Assembly: GCA_963762545.1 (NCBI GenBank)
Contig: CAVXLC010000007.1
Coordinates: 248,001-312,000, forward strand
DNA: 64,000 nucleotides
Source of the DNA: JABFSM01 sp963762545
GTDB lineage: Bacteria > Gemmatimonadota > Gemmatimonadetes > Gemmatimonadales > GWC2-71-9
Reading direction: 5' to 3'
In this document: positions 17,718-26,711 of the stretch, one piece after another
How the letters are laid out: every line of letters starts with the position of its first letter
How positions within the stretch are numbered: position 1 is the stretch's first letter
Translations under genes and position numbers: made by a program
Notes under the pieces: model-generated
The model's input: the letters and a program-made list of their open reading frames with translations, nothing else
What the model was told of the DNA's origin: nothing
The model's database searches: none

Positions 17718-20305
17718 GCGTTACACTCTCCGAAAACACGCCGCTGCTGATACAGTACCGGGAGATCAAGTCGCGCCACCGCGATTCGATCCTCTTCTTT
17801 CGGATGGGCGACTTTTACGAGATGTTCTTCGAGGACGCCGAGGTGGCTTCCCGGGTCCTGGACATCACCCTCACGTCGCGGGGAGACGGTGTGCCGCTCG
17901 CCGGCGTTCCGGTCCGGGCGGCGGCGGAATACCTCCGCCAGTTCGTGAGCCAGGGCTACCGCGTAGCGATCTGCGAGCAGGTCGAGGACCCGAAGAAGGC
18001 CAAGGGCATCGTCCGCCGGGAGGTGGTCGAGACGGTCACCCCCGGTGCCCTGCTGGAGGAAGGCTGGGTCGCCGGGGGACGCAACAACTGGATCGTGGCG
18101 GTCTCCCAGTCCTCGACATCCGCCGCCGCGGGCCTCGCGGCCATCGATCTCACCACCGGCGAGTTTCTCCTGGAGTCCGGATCCGCCGAGGGGCTTTCCG
18201 AGGCGCTGGGCCGGCTCTCCCCGGCGGAGCTGGTGCTTCCTGCGGGATCGGCGGTTCCGGCCGAGCCCGAGGTGTTGCGCACCGAGCGGGAAGCCTGGGA
18301 GTTCGATCCGGCGCTGGCTCGGGAGGAAATCGCGCGCCGCTTCAAGATCGCCTCGCTGGACGGGCTGGGGTTGGGTGACGACGATGCGTCCGCCATCGGG
18401 GCTGCCGGCGCCCTGCTCCGCTATCTGGCCGATCTGAAGCCGGGCGGCCTGCCCCATCTGGCCCGCCCCGCGGTCCGGCGTTCGGACCGGCTCCTCTGGG
18501 TGGACGAGATGACCCGGCGAAACCTCGAGCTGGTCGAGCCGCTCCGGGCCGGGGCCAAGGGGGTCACGCTCCTCGAGGTCATCGACCGCACGGTGACGCC
18601 GATGGGTGCCCGCCTCCTGCGCCGCTGGATCCTCTCGCCGCTCTCGACCCCCGTCGAGATCACCGCGCGCCTCGACGCCGTTGATGCGGCGGTGCGCGAC
18701 TCCCCGCGGCGCGCCGCGGTACGGAATGCGCTCGACGGGATTCGGGACCTGGAGCGCCTGGCCGGGCGGGCCGCGGCCGGACGCGCCACGCCGCGCGAGC
18801 TGGGTGCGTTGCGCGACTCGTTCCTGCGATTGCCGGACGTGCAGGATGTCCTCAACGGCCTGGCCGGGGGGACCGCGCCCTCGTCGGCACTCTCGGCCCT
18901 GCTCGCCGACCTCGACCTTCTCGAGGATCTCGCCGCGTCGCTCGCCGCCGGGCTCACCGAGCGGCCGCCCACCCTCCTGGCGGAGGGAGGCGTGATCCGC
19001 AGCGGGTTCGACCCGGTCCTGGACGAGAGCCGCGGCCTTCGGGACGGCGGCAAACAGTACATCGCCGCGATCCAGCAGCGAGAGCGGGACCGGACCGGCA
19101 TTGTCTCGCTCAAGGTCGGATACAACAAGGTCTTCGGGTATTACATCGAGATCACCCACGCCCATTCCGCGCGAGTCCCCGCCGACTACGAGCGCCGCCA
19201 GACCCTGGCCACGGCCGAGCGGTATGTCACTCCGGAGCTCAAGGAGTACGAGGCGAAGGTGCTGGGGGCCGAGGAGCGTGTGGCGGAGCGCGAGGCCGAG
19301 CTGTTCGGCGCGCTGCGAAGCGGCGTCGGGGCGGCCATCGGCCGAATCCAGCAGACCGCGCGGGTGTTGGCCCACCTGGACGTCTGGACCGCCTTGGCCG
19401 AGATCGCGGTGGCCAACCGGTATGCGCGGCCGGTGGTGCACGACGGGTTCGACATCACCATGACCGCGTCCCGCCATCCGGTGATCGAGCGGATGATGCC
19501 GCGCGAGGCCTTCATGCCCAACGACGTCGCGTTCGACCCCGCCGCCCGGGTGCAGCTCGTCACCGGACCCAACATGGCCGGGAAGAGCACCATCCTCCGC
19601 CAGATCGGCCAGTGCGTCATCCTGGCGCAGATGGGCAGTTTCGTCCCCTGTGAGCGGGCCTCGATCGGTGTGGTGGACCGGCTGTTCACCCGGGTCGGAG
19701 CGTCTGACAACCTGACCCGGGGCCAGTCGACCTTCATGGTGGAGATGAGCGAGACCAGCGCCATTCTGCACGGCGCGACGTCCCGCTCGCTCGTGTTGCT
19801 GGACGAAATCGGTCGCGGCACCTCGACCTACGACGGCGTGGCGATTGCCTGGGCGGTCACCGAATTCCTCCACGATCGCGTGGGCGCCAAGACCATGTTC
19901 GCGACCCACTACCACGAGCTGATGCAGCTTCCCGAGAAGCTCGCCCACGCCCGCAATTTCAACGTGGCGGTACGGGAGACCGGCGGAAAGGTCGTGTTCC
20001 TGCATCGGCTCGAGCCGGGCGGTACCGACCGGAGTTACGGCATTCACGTGGCCGAGCTCGCCGGGCTTCCTGGCGAGGTCGTGACCCGCGCGAACGCGGT
20101 GCTCAAGACGCTGGAGGGAGAGCATCGCGTGGTCGCGGGCGGTCCCGCCCCTGACCCCGACCCGGGACAGCTGCCCCTCTTCGCCGACGCCCCGTCCGAT
20201 CCGGCGCTGACGGCGCTCCGAAACCTGGATCTCGATTCCCTGACTCCCCTCCAGGCCCTTAACACTCTCGCCGACCTCCAGCGGCGTGCCAGCGGACGTG
20301 CCTGA
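17714..20305 (+). CDS. mutS: DNA mismatch repair protein MutS
   Basis: Recognises mismatches and small loops and recruits MutL. 863 residues, full length. The mismatch-binding domain I carries the FYE motif (RMGDFYEMFFEDA). Connector, core and clamp domains follow, and then the ATPase with Walker A GPNMAGKST (about 618-626), signature region TFMVEMSET and Walker B LVLLDEIGRGTSTYDG (about 691-706). C-terminal helix-turn-helix dimer region present. GTG 17714 is the coupled start (GTGA). The next gene follows after 19 bases but has its own promoter-like element. Confidence 0.98.
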   Translation: MSVTLSENTPLLIQYREIKSRHRDSILFFRMGDFYEMFFEDAEVASRVLDITLTSRGDGVPLAGVPVRAAAEYLRQFVSQGYRVAICEQVEDPKKAKGIVRREVVETVTPGALLEEGWVAGGRNNWIVAVSQSSTSAAAGLAAIDLTTGEFLLESGSAEGLSEALGRLSPAELVLPAGSAVPAEPEVLRTEREAWEFDPALAREEIARRFKIASLDGLGLGDDDASAIGAAGALLRYLADLKPGGLPHLARPAVRRSDRLLWVDEMTRRNLELVEPLRAGAKGVTLLEVIDRTVTPMGARLLRRWILSPLSTPVEITARLDAVDAAVRDSPRRAAVRNALDGIRDLERLAGRAAAGRATPRELGALRDSFLRLPDVQDVLNGLAGGTAPSSALSALLADLDLLEDLAASLAAGLTERPPTLLAEGGVIRSGFDPVLDESRGLRDGGKQYIAAIQQRERDRTGIVSLKVGYNKVFGYYIEITHAHSARVPADYERRQTLATAERYVTPELKEYEAKVLGAEERVAEREAELFGALRSGVGAAIGRIQQTARVLAHLDVWTALAEIAVANRYARPVVHDGFDITMTASRHPVIERMMPREAFMPNDVAFDPAARVQLVTGPNMAGKSTILRQIGQCVILAQMGSFVPCERASIGVVDRLFTRVGASDNLTRGQSTFMVEMSETSAILHGATSRSLVLLDEIGRGTSTYDGVAIAWAVTEFLHDRVGAKTMFATHYHELMQLPEKLAHARNFNVAVRETGGKVVFLHRLEPGGTDRSYGIHVAELAGLPGEVVTRANAVLKTLEGEHRVVAGGPAPDPDPGQLPLFADAPSDPALTALRNLDLDSLTPLQALNTLADLQRRASGRA

Positions 20306-20324
20306 AGCACGGTACTTTTCGGCT

Positions 20325-20747
20325 ATGCGAGTCGCGTGGTTGCCGCTGGCGGGGTTGTGCGCCGCCGGCCTCGCCCTCTCCGGTTGCCACCGGAAACCCG
20401 ACGGGACGGTGGCGCTTCCCGACGCCAGCGCCGGCGCGCCCCGGCGGGACGAGCCCCCGGTGGCGCTCGATCCGGAGACCCCGGTTCGCTACCCCCTGGC
20501 GCTCTATCAGCAGCGGATTAGCGGCACCGTCCTGCTGCAGCTCTTCGTGGACGAAACCGGGAAGGTGACCCCCGAGTCGACCCGGGTCCAGGAATCGAGC
20601 GGATACCCTGCGCTGGATTCTGCCGCGCTGGCCGCCGCACCGAAGCTCCACTATGCCCCCGCGCTGCGGAATGGCACCCCGGTCGCGACGCTCTTTACCC
20701 AGCCGATCCACTTCCGTCATCCCGACCGGGGAGGCACCACGCCGTGA
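20325..20747 (+). CDS. TonB C-terminal-domain lipoprotein
   Basis: 140 residues. The N-terminus is a lipoprotein signal ending in LSGC (residues about 18-21), followed by a short linker and a TonB-like C-terminal domain (about 50-135: RISGTVLLQLFVDETGKVT, SGYPALDSAALAAA). Classical TonB has an N-terminal membrane helix for ExbB/D; a lipid anchor is unusual and no exbBD genes are near. ATG 20325 is preferred to the in-frame ATG at 20286 because the signal peptide starts there and TACTTT (20313-20318) ends 6 bases upstream. The stop overlaps the cystathionine beta-synthase start (GTGA). Confidence 0.8.
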   Translation: MRVAWLPLAGLCAAGLALSGCHRKPDGTVALPDASAGAPRRDEPPVALDPETPVRYPLALYQQRISGTVLLQLFVDETGKVTPESTRVQESSGYPALDSAALAAAPKLHYAPALRNGTPVATLFTQPIHFRHPDRGGTTP

Positions 20748-22132
20748 AGCCGCAGCATCTGGACCCCTACGAAACGGTCCTCGACACCATCGGCTGGACC
20801 CCGCTGATCCGTCTGGGCCGCGTGGGTGCCGAGCTCGCGACCCCGGTCTACGGCAAGGCGGAATACGCCAATCCCGGCGGCTCGGTGAAGGACCGCATCG
20901 GCCTGGCCATCATCGAGGCCGCGGAGCGGAGCGGCGAGCTCAAGCCGGGCGGCACGGTGGTGGAAGGCACCAGCGGCAACACCGGCGTGGGGCTGGCCAT
21001 CGCGGCGGCGTTGAAGGGCTATCACTGCATCTTCACGCTGCCGGACAAGATGTCCCAGGAGAAGGTCCGCCTCCTCCGGGCCTACGGCGCCGAGGTCGTG
21101 ATCACGCCCACGGCGGTGCCGCCTGATCACCCCGACAACTATGTCATGAAGGCCAAGCAGATCGTGCACGATACCCCGGGCGCGATCCTCGCCAATCAGT
21201 TCTACAACCCGGTGAACCCGGAGGCGCACTACCGGTCCACCGGCCCGGAAGTCTGGGAGCAGACCAAGGGAAAGGTCACCCATTTCATCGCCGGGGCCGG
21301 CACCGGGGGGACTGTGAGCGGTACCGGCAAGTACCTCAAGGAGCGAAACCCGGCCATCAAGGTCATCGCGGGCGATCCGGTGGGATCGCTCTACACCGGG
21401 TACCATCGCACCCGCACGCTGGGCGAGGGATCGCCCTACAAGGTGGAGGGTATCGGAGGCGACAAGGTCCCCACCACCATCTGGTGGGACGTCATCGACG
21501 AGTTCCGCCAGGTATCGGACCGCGAGGCGCTGCAGATGGCTCGCCGGCTCGCCCGGGAAGAGGGCGTCCTGGTGGGAGGCTCCACCGGGCTCAATGTGGT
21601 GATCGCTCTGGCCGTGGCGCGCGAGGTGAATGATCCGACCGCCTGCGTCGTCACCGTCCTCTGCGATACCGGGGAGCGCTACCTGTCCAAGCTGTTCGAC
21701 GACGGCTGGATGCAGGAAAACCAGCTCCTCGATGCCCCGCGAATGACGGTCGAGCAGCTCCTGTCCCGGCGTCCCCGCAGCGCGCCCCCGCTGGTCAGCG
21801 TGGCACCGGCCGCCCAGGTTCGCCAGGCGCTCAACCTCATGAGCACTTGGAGCGTGAGCCAGATTCCGGTCGTCGACGATGGGGAATGCGTGGGGGGGCT
21901 GACCGAAAGCCAGTTGATGACCCGGGCGCTCGCACAACCCAGCATGCTCGATCGTCCGGTGCGTGAGGTGATGGACGGCCCCTTCCCGGTGGTGGACGCC
22001 GGCTTTCCCACGGACCGTCTGGCGCCGATGCTCACCCGGGAAAGCCCCGCTACGCTGGTGCGGAAGGAGGGCCGCTTGATCGGCATCGTGTCGCGGTACG
22101 ACCTGCTGCAGCAGCTCATCGGAACCCGATGA
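20744..22132 (+). CDS. Cystathionine beta-synthase (PLP) with C-terminal CBS domain pair
   Basis: 462 residues. The PLP-fold type II catalytic part covers about 1-330: Lys49 in NPGGSVKDRIG forms the Schiff base, EGTSGNTGVG binds the carboxylate and GAGTGGTVSG the phosphate. Two CBS motifs (about 345-460: VSQIPVVDDGECVGGLTESQL and the second ending GIVSRYDLLQQL) form a Bateman module that may sense an adenosyl ligand. The domain order equals that of cystathionine beta-synthases; cysteine synthases lack the CBS tail. It joins homocysteine and serine in transsulfuration. GTG start coupled to the upstream gene. Confidence 0.9.
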   Translation: MKPQHLDPYETVLDTIGWTPLIRLGRVGAELATPVYGKAEYANPGGSVKDRIGLAIIEAAERSGELKPGGTVVEGTSGNTGVGLAIAAALKGYHCIFTLPDKMSQEKVRLLRAYGAEVVITPTAVPPDHPDNYVMKAKQIVHDTPGAILANQFYNPVNPEAHYRSTGPEVWEQTKGKVTHFIAGAGTGGTVSGTGKYLKERNPAIKVIAGDPVGSLYTGYHRTRTLGEGSPYKVEGIGGDKVPTTIWWDVIDEFRQVSDREALQMARRLAREEGVLVGGSTGLNVVIALAVAREVNDPTACVVTVLCDTGERYLSKLFDDGWMQENQLLDAPRMTVEQLLSRRPRSAPPLVSVAPAAQVRQALNLMSTWSVSQIPVVDDGECVGGLTESQLMTRALAQPSMLDRPVREVMDGPFPVVDAGFPTDRLAPMLTRESPATLVRKEGRLIGIVSRYDLLQQLIGTR

Positions 22133-22142
22133 GGCAGGATTC

Positions 22143-22223
22143 AGGATTGAGGATTGAGGGTTCAGGTAGCGACCTGCACCCCTCGATCCTTCCCTCAATC
22201 CTCGACCCTCAATCCTCAATCCT
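22143..22223. repeat. 19-bp perfect inverted repeat built from a GGATTGA heptamer, abutting the ddl start
   Basis: Left arm 22143-22161 (AGGATTGAGGATTGAGGGT) and right arm 22205-22223 are exact reverse complements with a 43-base loop. Both arms are made of GGATTGA/TCAATCC units, with another copy near 22193-22199. The right arm ends directly at the ATG of ddl, so no Shine-Dalgarno fits and translation initiation may sit at the base of a stable hairpin. Confidence 0.9.
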
Positions 22224-23225
22224 ATGCGAATAACCGTCCTCACCGGCGGAACCTCCAGCGAGCGAGACGTCGCCATCGCCTCCGCGGTCCAGATCGTCCG
22301 GGCGCTGCGGAGCCGGGGGCACGCCGTGGCCGTGGTGGACACGGCGCGGGGCTACATCCCCGAGTCGGACGAGCCGCACCGGCTTTCCGGCTCCGTCGGC
22401 CCCGAGCCCCCCGCCCTCGCGGAGCTGGCCGGACTCGAACGGGGCCTGCTGCTCTCGGGACTCGCCAGCCTGCCGGTCATCCGCAATGCGGAGGTGATCT
22501 TCCTGGCTCTCCACGGCGGGCGCGGGGAGGATGGCACAATTCAGGCGGTGCTGGATGTCATGGGGGTGCCGTATACGGGCAGCGGGGCGCTGGGATCCGG
22601 TCTGGCGATGGACAAGGACATCGCGAAACGCCTGTTTCGCGCCGCCGATGTCCTCACCGCCGACTGGCTGATGACCCCGGCTACCACCGAAGAAGCGGGG
22701 CGCCTCCTGGGCTGGCCGCTGGTGGTCAAACCGTCCAAACAGGGGTCCACCGTCGGCCTCACGGTGGTCAAGGACCCCCTCGACTACGACGCCGCCGTGG
22801 AGCTGGCGGGCCGGTACGACGACGAGGTGATGGTGGAGGCCTTCGTCCCGGGTCGCGAGCTGACCGTGGGCGTGCTCGAGCACCGGGCCCTGGGGGTGGG
22901 GGAAATCATCCCCCGACACGAGGTGTTCGACTATGAGTGTAAGTACACTCCCGGCATGTCCGAGGAAATCTTTCCGGCCGACGTGCCCGCCGCCGTGGCC
23001 GCGGAATGTGGCCGTCTTGCCCTCCGGGCCCACGAGGCCCTCAAGCTCGGGGGATACTCGCGGGTGGATTTTCGCTTGACACCGGCGGGTGAACTGGTCT
23101 GTTTAGAGGTGAACACTCTGCCGGGGATGACCTCGACCAGCCTCATGCCCCAATCGGCGGCGGTGGTCGGAATTCCGTTCCCGGAATTGTGCGAGCGCAT
23201 CTGTCTCGCGAGCAGGACGCCATGA
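22224..23225 (+). CDS. ddl: D-alanine--D-alanine ligase
   Basis: ATP-dependent synthesis of D-Ala-D-Ala for peptidoglycan. 333 residues, ATP-grasp fold. Visible: N-terminal VLTGGTSSERDVAIAS (the usual GGxSxE loop), FLALHGGRGEDGTIQAVLD, the ATP-grasp lysine region WPLVVKPSKQGSTVG, and near the end SRVDFRLTPAGELVCLEVNTLPGMT with the metal-binding Glu and Asn. The upstream 90 bases are the GGATTGA inverted repeat. The stop overlaps the rhomboid start (ATGA). Confidence 0.96.
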   Translation: MRITVLTGGTSSERDVAIASAVQIVRALRSRGHAVAVVDTARGYIPESDEPHRLSGSVGPEPPALAELAGLERGLLLSGLASLPVIRNAEVIFLALHGGRGEDGTIQAVLDVMGVPYTGSGALGSGLAMDKDIAKRLFRAADVLTADWLMTPATTEEAGRLLGWPLVVKPSKQGSTVGLTVVKDPLDYDAAVELAGRYDDEVMVEAFVPGRELTVGVLEHRALGVGEIIPRHEVFDYECKYTPGMSEEIFPADVPAAVAAECGRLALRAHEALKLGGYSRVDFRLTPAGELVCLEVNTLPGMTSTSLMPQSAAVVGIPFPELCERICLASRTP

Positions 23226-24082
23226 TCCAGGATCGCGTGCAGTCGTATATCGAGGAACCCCGGCTCACCCCTTGGGTCGGCCGGATCATGGTGGCCAACG
23301 CGGTGGTGCTGTTGCTGCTGGCCACCGTGTTCACCGCGCCCGCGTTCGTCGACACGCTGCAATTCCTTCCCGGCCGCTCCGCGGGCCGCCCCTGGACCTT
23401 TCTCACCTACATGTTCGTCCACGGGGGCCTCCTGCACCTGGGCGGCAACCTGCTGCTGCTGTTCGTCTTCGGGCCTCCGGTGGAGCGCCGGATGGGCAGC
23501 CGGGCCTTCATCCTCTATTACCTGTACTGCGGCATGGGCGCCGCGGCCCTCACCGTGGGCCTCTCCTCGTTCCTCCCGATGCCGCCGATGGTCGGAGCCT
23601 CGGGGGCGGTCTTCGGCGTAGCCCTGGCATTCGCGTTCGCCTGGCCCGATGTCGAGCTGGTCTTTGAGCCGGTGCCGCTCCGGATCTCCGCGCGCACGCT
23701 GGTCGTGCTGCTCGCGCTGGCCGACTTGGCCATCGCGGCCTGGACCGACGGCGGCGTGGCGCATGTCGGATACGTCGGCGGATTGGCCGCCGGGTATACC
23801 TTCTTCCGGATTCAGACGCTCACGTCGCGCCGGACCCAGAAAGAGCCCAAGGCGGTCACCCGCCGTCCGGTCATGGCTCCCATTCCGGTTCGCCAGGGCA
23901 CCCCAGCCGCCGAGGTCCGTCCCGCCATGGCCCGACCCGAAGTGCGCGAGGAGTACTCCTCCGACGAAGTGGACCGGGTGCTCGACAAGATCAGCGCCTT
24001 CGGGATGCAGAGCCTGACGGCGGACGAGCGGCGGTTTCTCGACGAAGTGTCCCGGCGGAAACGGAAAAACGATGCCCGCTGA
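23222..24082 (+). CDS. Rhomboid-family intramembrane serine protease
   Basis: 286 residues, about six membrane helices in the first 190. Catalytic Ser127 in GASGAVFG and His181 in HVGYVGGLAAGY are present, as is Asn76 in LHLGGNLLLLFVFGP. The HGGLLHLGGN stretch is diagnostic. A cytosolic tail of about 95 residues ends in a small conserved helix pair (SDEVDRVLDKISAFG; LTADERRFLDEVSRR), a domain often found behind bacterial rhomboids (DUF6576-like). It cleaves membrane-protein substrates inside the bilayer; the target is unknown. ATG start coupled to ddl. Confidence 0.93.
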   Translation: MIQDRVQSYIEEPRLTPWVGRIMVANAVVLLLLATVFTAPAFVDTLQFLPGRSAGRPWTFLTYMFVHGGLLHLGGNLLLLFVFGPPVERRMGSRAFILYYLYCGMGAAALTVGLSSFLPMPPMVGASGAVFGVALAFAFAWPDVELVFEPVPLRISARTLVVLLALADLAIAAWTDGGVAHVGYVGGLAAGYTFFRIQTLTSRRTQKEPKAVTRRPVMAPIPVRQGTPAAEVRPAMARPEVREEYSSDEVDRVLDKISAFGMQSLTADERRFLDEVSRRKRKNDAR

Positions 24083-24105
24083 GGCCTGAAACACCATTTG
24101 GGGTC

Positions 24106-24133
24106 TTGTGTCACGCGGGACATTTTTTATCTT
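24106..24133 (+). promoter_or_regulatory. Promoter of the metallopeptidase-like gene
   Basis: TTGTGT (24106-24111) and TATCTT (24128-24133) are spaced by 16 bases, and the -10 box ends 5 bases before the GTG at 24139. This is the clearest two-box example of the leaderless arrangement in the window. Confidence 0.55.
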
Positions 24134-24138
24134 GTCCC

Positions 24139-25083
24139 GTGCTCATCAATCTCCTCCCTGATTTTCTCGACATTCTCGCCCAATCTGATCCCGAAGCGGC
24201 CTATCACCGCTTCCTCGATGCGCACCGTCCCCTCCTCGCCGCCTATTGGAGCAACTACGTCCTCGATCTGGAAAGCCCGCACGCGCTCGAGGTGATCGCC
24301 GGAGCGTTGCGTGCGGACCGCACCGACCTCCATGCGATGCTGGGTCAAGTCGACATCGCCCGAATGGCCGAAGAGGCGCTGCATCGCGCCGAGGACGTGC
24401 TGCAGGTCGATCGGGCCACCGATTGCGTGCTCATGGTGGGCATGGGGGCGGCCAACGCGGGTGAGCTCGTGCTGGGGGGACGCGGCGTCGCCTTCGTCTG
24501 CGTGGAGCACTTCACCGGCCGGGTCAACGCCGAAACCCATGGCATGGGGCTCGCTCCCGAGCTGGTTCCACTCTGGGTGGCCCACGAAGTGGCCCACACC
24601 GTCCGCTATACCTCCCCCGCCAGCGGGAGCGAGCTGCGCCGCCTGATCGCCGAGTCCGGAGGGTACTACGACTACTGGGTGACCGGAAGCCGGATCCCGC
24701 TCCGCGAACTCCTCCTCAACGAAGGCCTGGCGGTGCACGCGTCCCAGGCCGTGGTCCCCGGCCTCGATGCCTCCGACTATTTCGGATACCCCCGCCGCCA
24801 GTATCAGCGGATGCGGGAGCTCGAAGCCTTCCTGCGCCGGGCGGCACACCACGAGCTCGATCGAAGCGGCCTGGGGCTCCGCCTCAAGTACCTCTCCGGG
24901 GGCATGAGCCCAAGCGCACGCCTGTCCACCGGCCGGGTGCTTCCCGAGCGCTGTGGTTACTACCTGGGCCACCGCATGGCGGAGCCGCTGGTGAACGCCC
25001 GCGGAATTGCGCAGGCCCTCCGCGCCTCGGTTGGCGAGTTCCAGGCCGCCGAAGACGAGGCGACGGGAATTCGCACCGCCTGA
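24139..25083 (+). CDS. Putative zinc metallopeptidase of gluzincin type (HExxH...E)
   Basis: 314 residues, no signal peptide or membrane helix. It contains HEVAH at 149-153 and, about 42 residues later, NEGLAVHAS with Glu195, the spacing and context of a gluzincin third ligand. This layout resembles DUF2268-type predicted proteases, but overall I do not recognise the family with certainty. A hydrophobic beta strand (DCVLMVGMG) precedes the motif. GTG 24139 is chosen because homologous-looking helical sequence begins there and a promoter fits (24106-24133). Monocistronic. Confidence 0.65.
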   Translation: MLINLLPDFLDILAQSDPEAAYHRFLDAHRPLLAAYWSNYVLDLESPHALEVIAGALRADRTDLHAMLGQVDIARMAEEALHRAEDVLQVDRATDCVLMVGMGAANAGELVLGGRGVAFVCVEHFTGRVNAETHGMGLAPELVPLWVAHEVAHTVRYTSPASGSELRRLIAESGGYYDYWVTGSRIPLRELLLNEGLAVHASQAVVPGLDASDYFGYPRRQYQRMRELEAFLRRAAHHELDRSGLGLRLKYLSGGMSPSARLSTGRVLPERCGYYLGHRMAEPLVNARGIAQALRASVGEFQAAEDEATGIRTA

Positions 25084-25117
25084 GAGCCCCGTGGCACCTG
25101 CCGTCCTATATTTCGGC

Positions 25118-25342
25118 ATGGAGCCAGCGTCCTCCGCCCACCCGACCGAGCCCAAGGCCTCGCCGGTCACCATCACCCTGAAACCCGCCGGCCCGATCGT
25201 CATCGAGGGTCCGGTCAGGATCGTGAACAACGCCGGAGACGAAGTCGTTCCACCCCCCACCAAGATTCCCGGTCAGATCAAGCTGTGCGGCTGCGGATTC
25301 ACCAAGACCCGGCCGTTTTGTGACGGCAGCCACAATCGGTAG
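25118..25342 (+). CDS. CDGSH iron-sulfur domain protein
   Basis: 74 residues. A single CDGSH zinc-finger-like motif binds a 2Fe-2S cluster through Cys57, Cys59, Cys68 and His72 (CGCGFTKTRPFCDGSH). A short beta-rich N-terminal part precedes it (ITLKPAGPIVIEGPVRIVN). Such proteins are mobile redox or cluster-transfer proteins; the partner is unknown. TATATT (25107-25112) ends 5 bases before ATG, with no Shine-Dalgarno. Converges on mnmE with 3 bases between stops. Confidence 0.93.
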   Translation: MEPASSAHPTEPKASPVTITLKPAGPIVIEGPVRIVNNAGDEVVPPPTKIPGQIKLCGCGFTKTRPFCDGSHNR

Positions 25343-25345
25343 GCG

Positions 25346-26686
25346 CTACTTCCCCACGCAGAATCTCGCGAAGACCCGCCCCAGCACTTCGTCGGGGTGC
25401 ACCAGTCCGATCAACTCCTCGAGGGACCCGACCGCCGCTCGCAGATGGTGCGCCGCCAGGACCGGATCCCCTCCCTGGCCCAGCTCCGGTCGCGCCTGCG
25501 CCAGACTCCCCGCCGCCAGCGTCAGGGCGGCCCGGTGCCGCTCCCGGCTCAGCCTCGGCTCGAAGTCGGTATAGCTGGCGCTGGAGCCGTCTCCGAAGAG
25601 TCTCGCGGCGATGGCCTCGCTGAGCCGATCGAGTCCCTGCCCCGCCACGACCGAGACCCCGATTCCGTCGCCCGCGGCATCCGGAGCGAGATCCAGCTTG
25701 GAGCGAACCAGCAGCGAAGGACGTTCGGCCAGGAGGGCCCGTTCCGCCGGCGAGACGGCGGCCCCGGCCTCAACACAGAGGAGCACCAGGTCCGCCGCGG
25801 CAACGTACCGGCGGCTCACCTCGATCCCCATGCGCTCCAGCCGCTCGTCGGCGTCACGCAGTCCGGCGGTATCCGCAAACCGGACCGGCCAGCCCCTGAC
25901 CTCGCTCGGCGCTTCGATGGTGTCGCGGGTGGTACCGGGGATCTCCGTCACCAGGGCCCGGTTGATCCCCAGCAGGGCGTTGAACAACGAAGACTTGCCG
26001 GCATTGGGAGCCCCCGCGAGCACCACCAGCGCCCCGTCGTGGAGACGCAGTCCCGCCGGCGCGGTCGCGAGCAGCCGGTCCACCGCTGCCCGGGTCCGGT
26101 CCAGGGCGTCCAGCATGCGGACGCGGGGGACCGGTCCGTCGTCCTCCTCGGGAAAATCGATGTCGTAGGAGAGCAGGGCCAGCAAGTCGAGCAGCTCCTC
26201 GCGCAGCGCCTCCAGATGGCGGGAGAGGGCTCCATCGATCTGGTACAAGGCGGCTCGCCCCTGCGCCGGCGCCGTGGCGTCGATCAGGTCTCCGATTCCC
26301 TCCGCCTGGAGCAGGTCCAGCTTCCCATGGAGCACCGCACGGCGGGTGAATTCTCCCGGCGCGGCGCCCCGGGCACCGGCGGCCATCAAGGCCGCCAGCA
26401 CCTGCGCCGGCACCAGGAGGCCGCCGTGGCAGGAGATCTCCACCAGGTCTTCGCCGGTATAGCTGTTGGGCGCGCGAAACACCGTCACCAGTCCCTGGTC
26501 GATCGGAATCGCGTCGGTGGAGAGAAAGGTGACAAGGTGGGCGACCCGGGGCGCCAGGCGGTCCAGCGATCCGCCCCGGACGATCTGGTCCGCCACCCGG
26601 AGGGCCCCGGCTCCCGAGACCCTCACCACCGCTAGGGCCGAGCGGCCCGGTGGTGTGGCCAGGGCGACAATGGGATCGGAAAGCAT
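25346..26686 (-). CDS. mnmE: tRNA uridine-5-carboxymethylaminomethyl modification GTPase MnmE
   Basis: With MnmG it makes the cmnm5 group on wobble U34. 446 residues. N-terminal tetrahydrofolate-binding domain (DPIVALATPPGRSALAVVRVSG), helical domain, and an inserted G domain with P-loop GAPNAGKSSLF, switch TTRDTIE and G3 DTAG. The conserved terminal CVGK supplies the catalytic Cys region. Last gene of the rpmH-rnpA-yidD-yidC-mnmE operon, the classic order next to the chromosome origin. Confidence 0.97.
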   Translation of the reverse strand: MLSDPIVALATPPGRSALAVVRVSGAGALRVADQIVRGGSLDRLAPRVAHLVTFLSTDAIPIDQGLVTVFRAPNSYTGEDLVEISCHGGLLVPAQVLAALMAAGARGAAPGEFTRRAVLHGKLDLLQAEGIGDLIDATAPAQGRAALYQIDGALSRHLEALREELLDLLALLSYDIDFPEEDDGPVPRVRMLDALDRTRAAVDRLLATAPAGLRLHDGALVVLAGAPNAGKSSLFNALLGINRALVTEIPGTTRDTIEAPSEVRGWPVRFADTAGLRDADERLERMGIEVSRRYVAAADLVLLCVEAGAAVSPAERALLAERPSLLVRSKLDLAPDAAGDGIGVSVVAGQGLDRLSEAIAARLFGDGSSASYTDFEPRLSRERHRAALTLAAGSLAQARPELGQGGDPVLAAHHLRAAVGSLEELIGLVHPDEVLGRVFARFCVGK

Positions 26687-26711
26687 CGCGGGACGACGGC
26701 CCTCCGCCGGG

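Noticed and set aside
17678..20125. An 815-codon minus-strand frame across mutS
   Set aside because: It mirrors mutS codons, lacks any domain, and has no ribosome-binding site; mutS on the other strand is certain.
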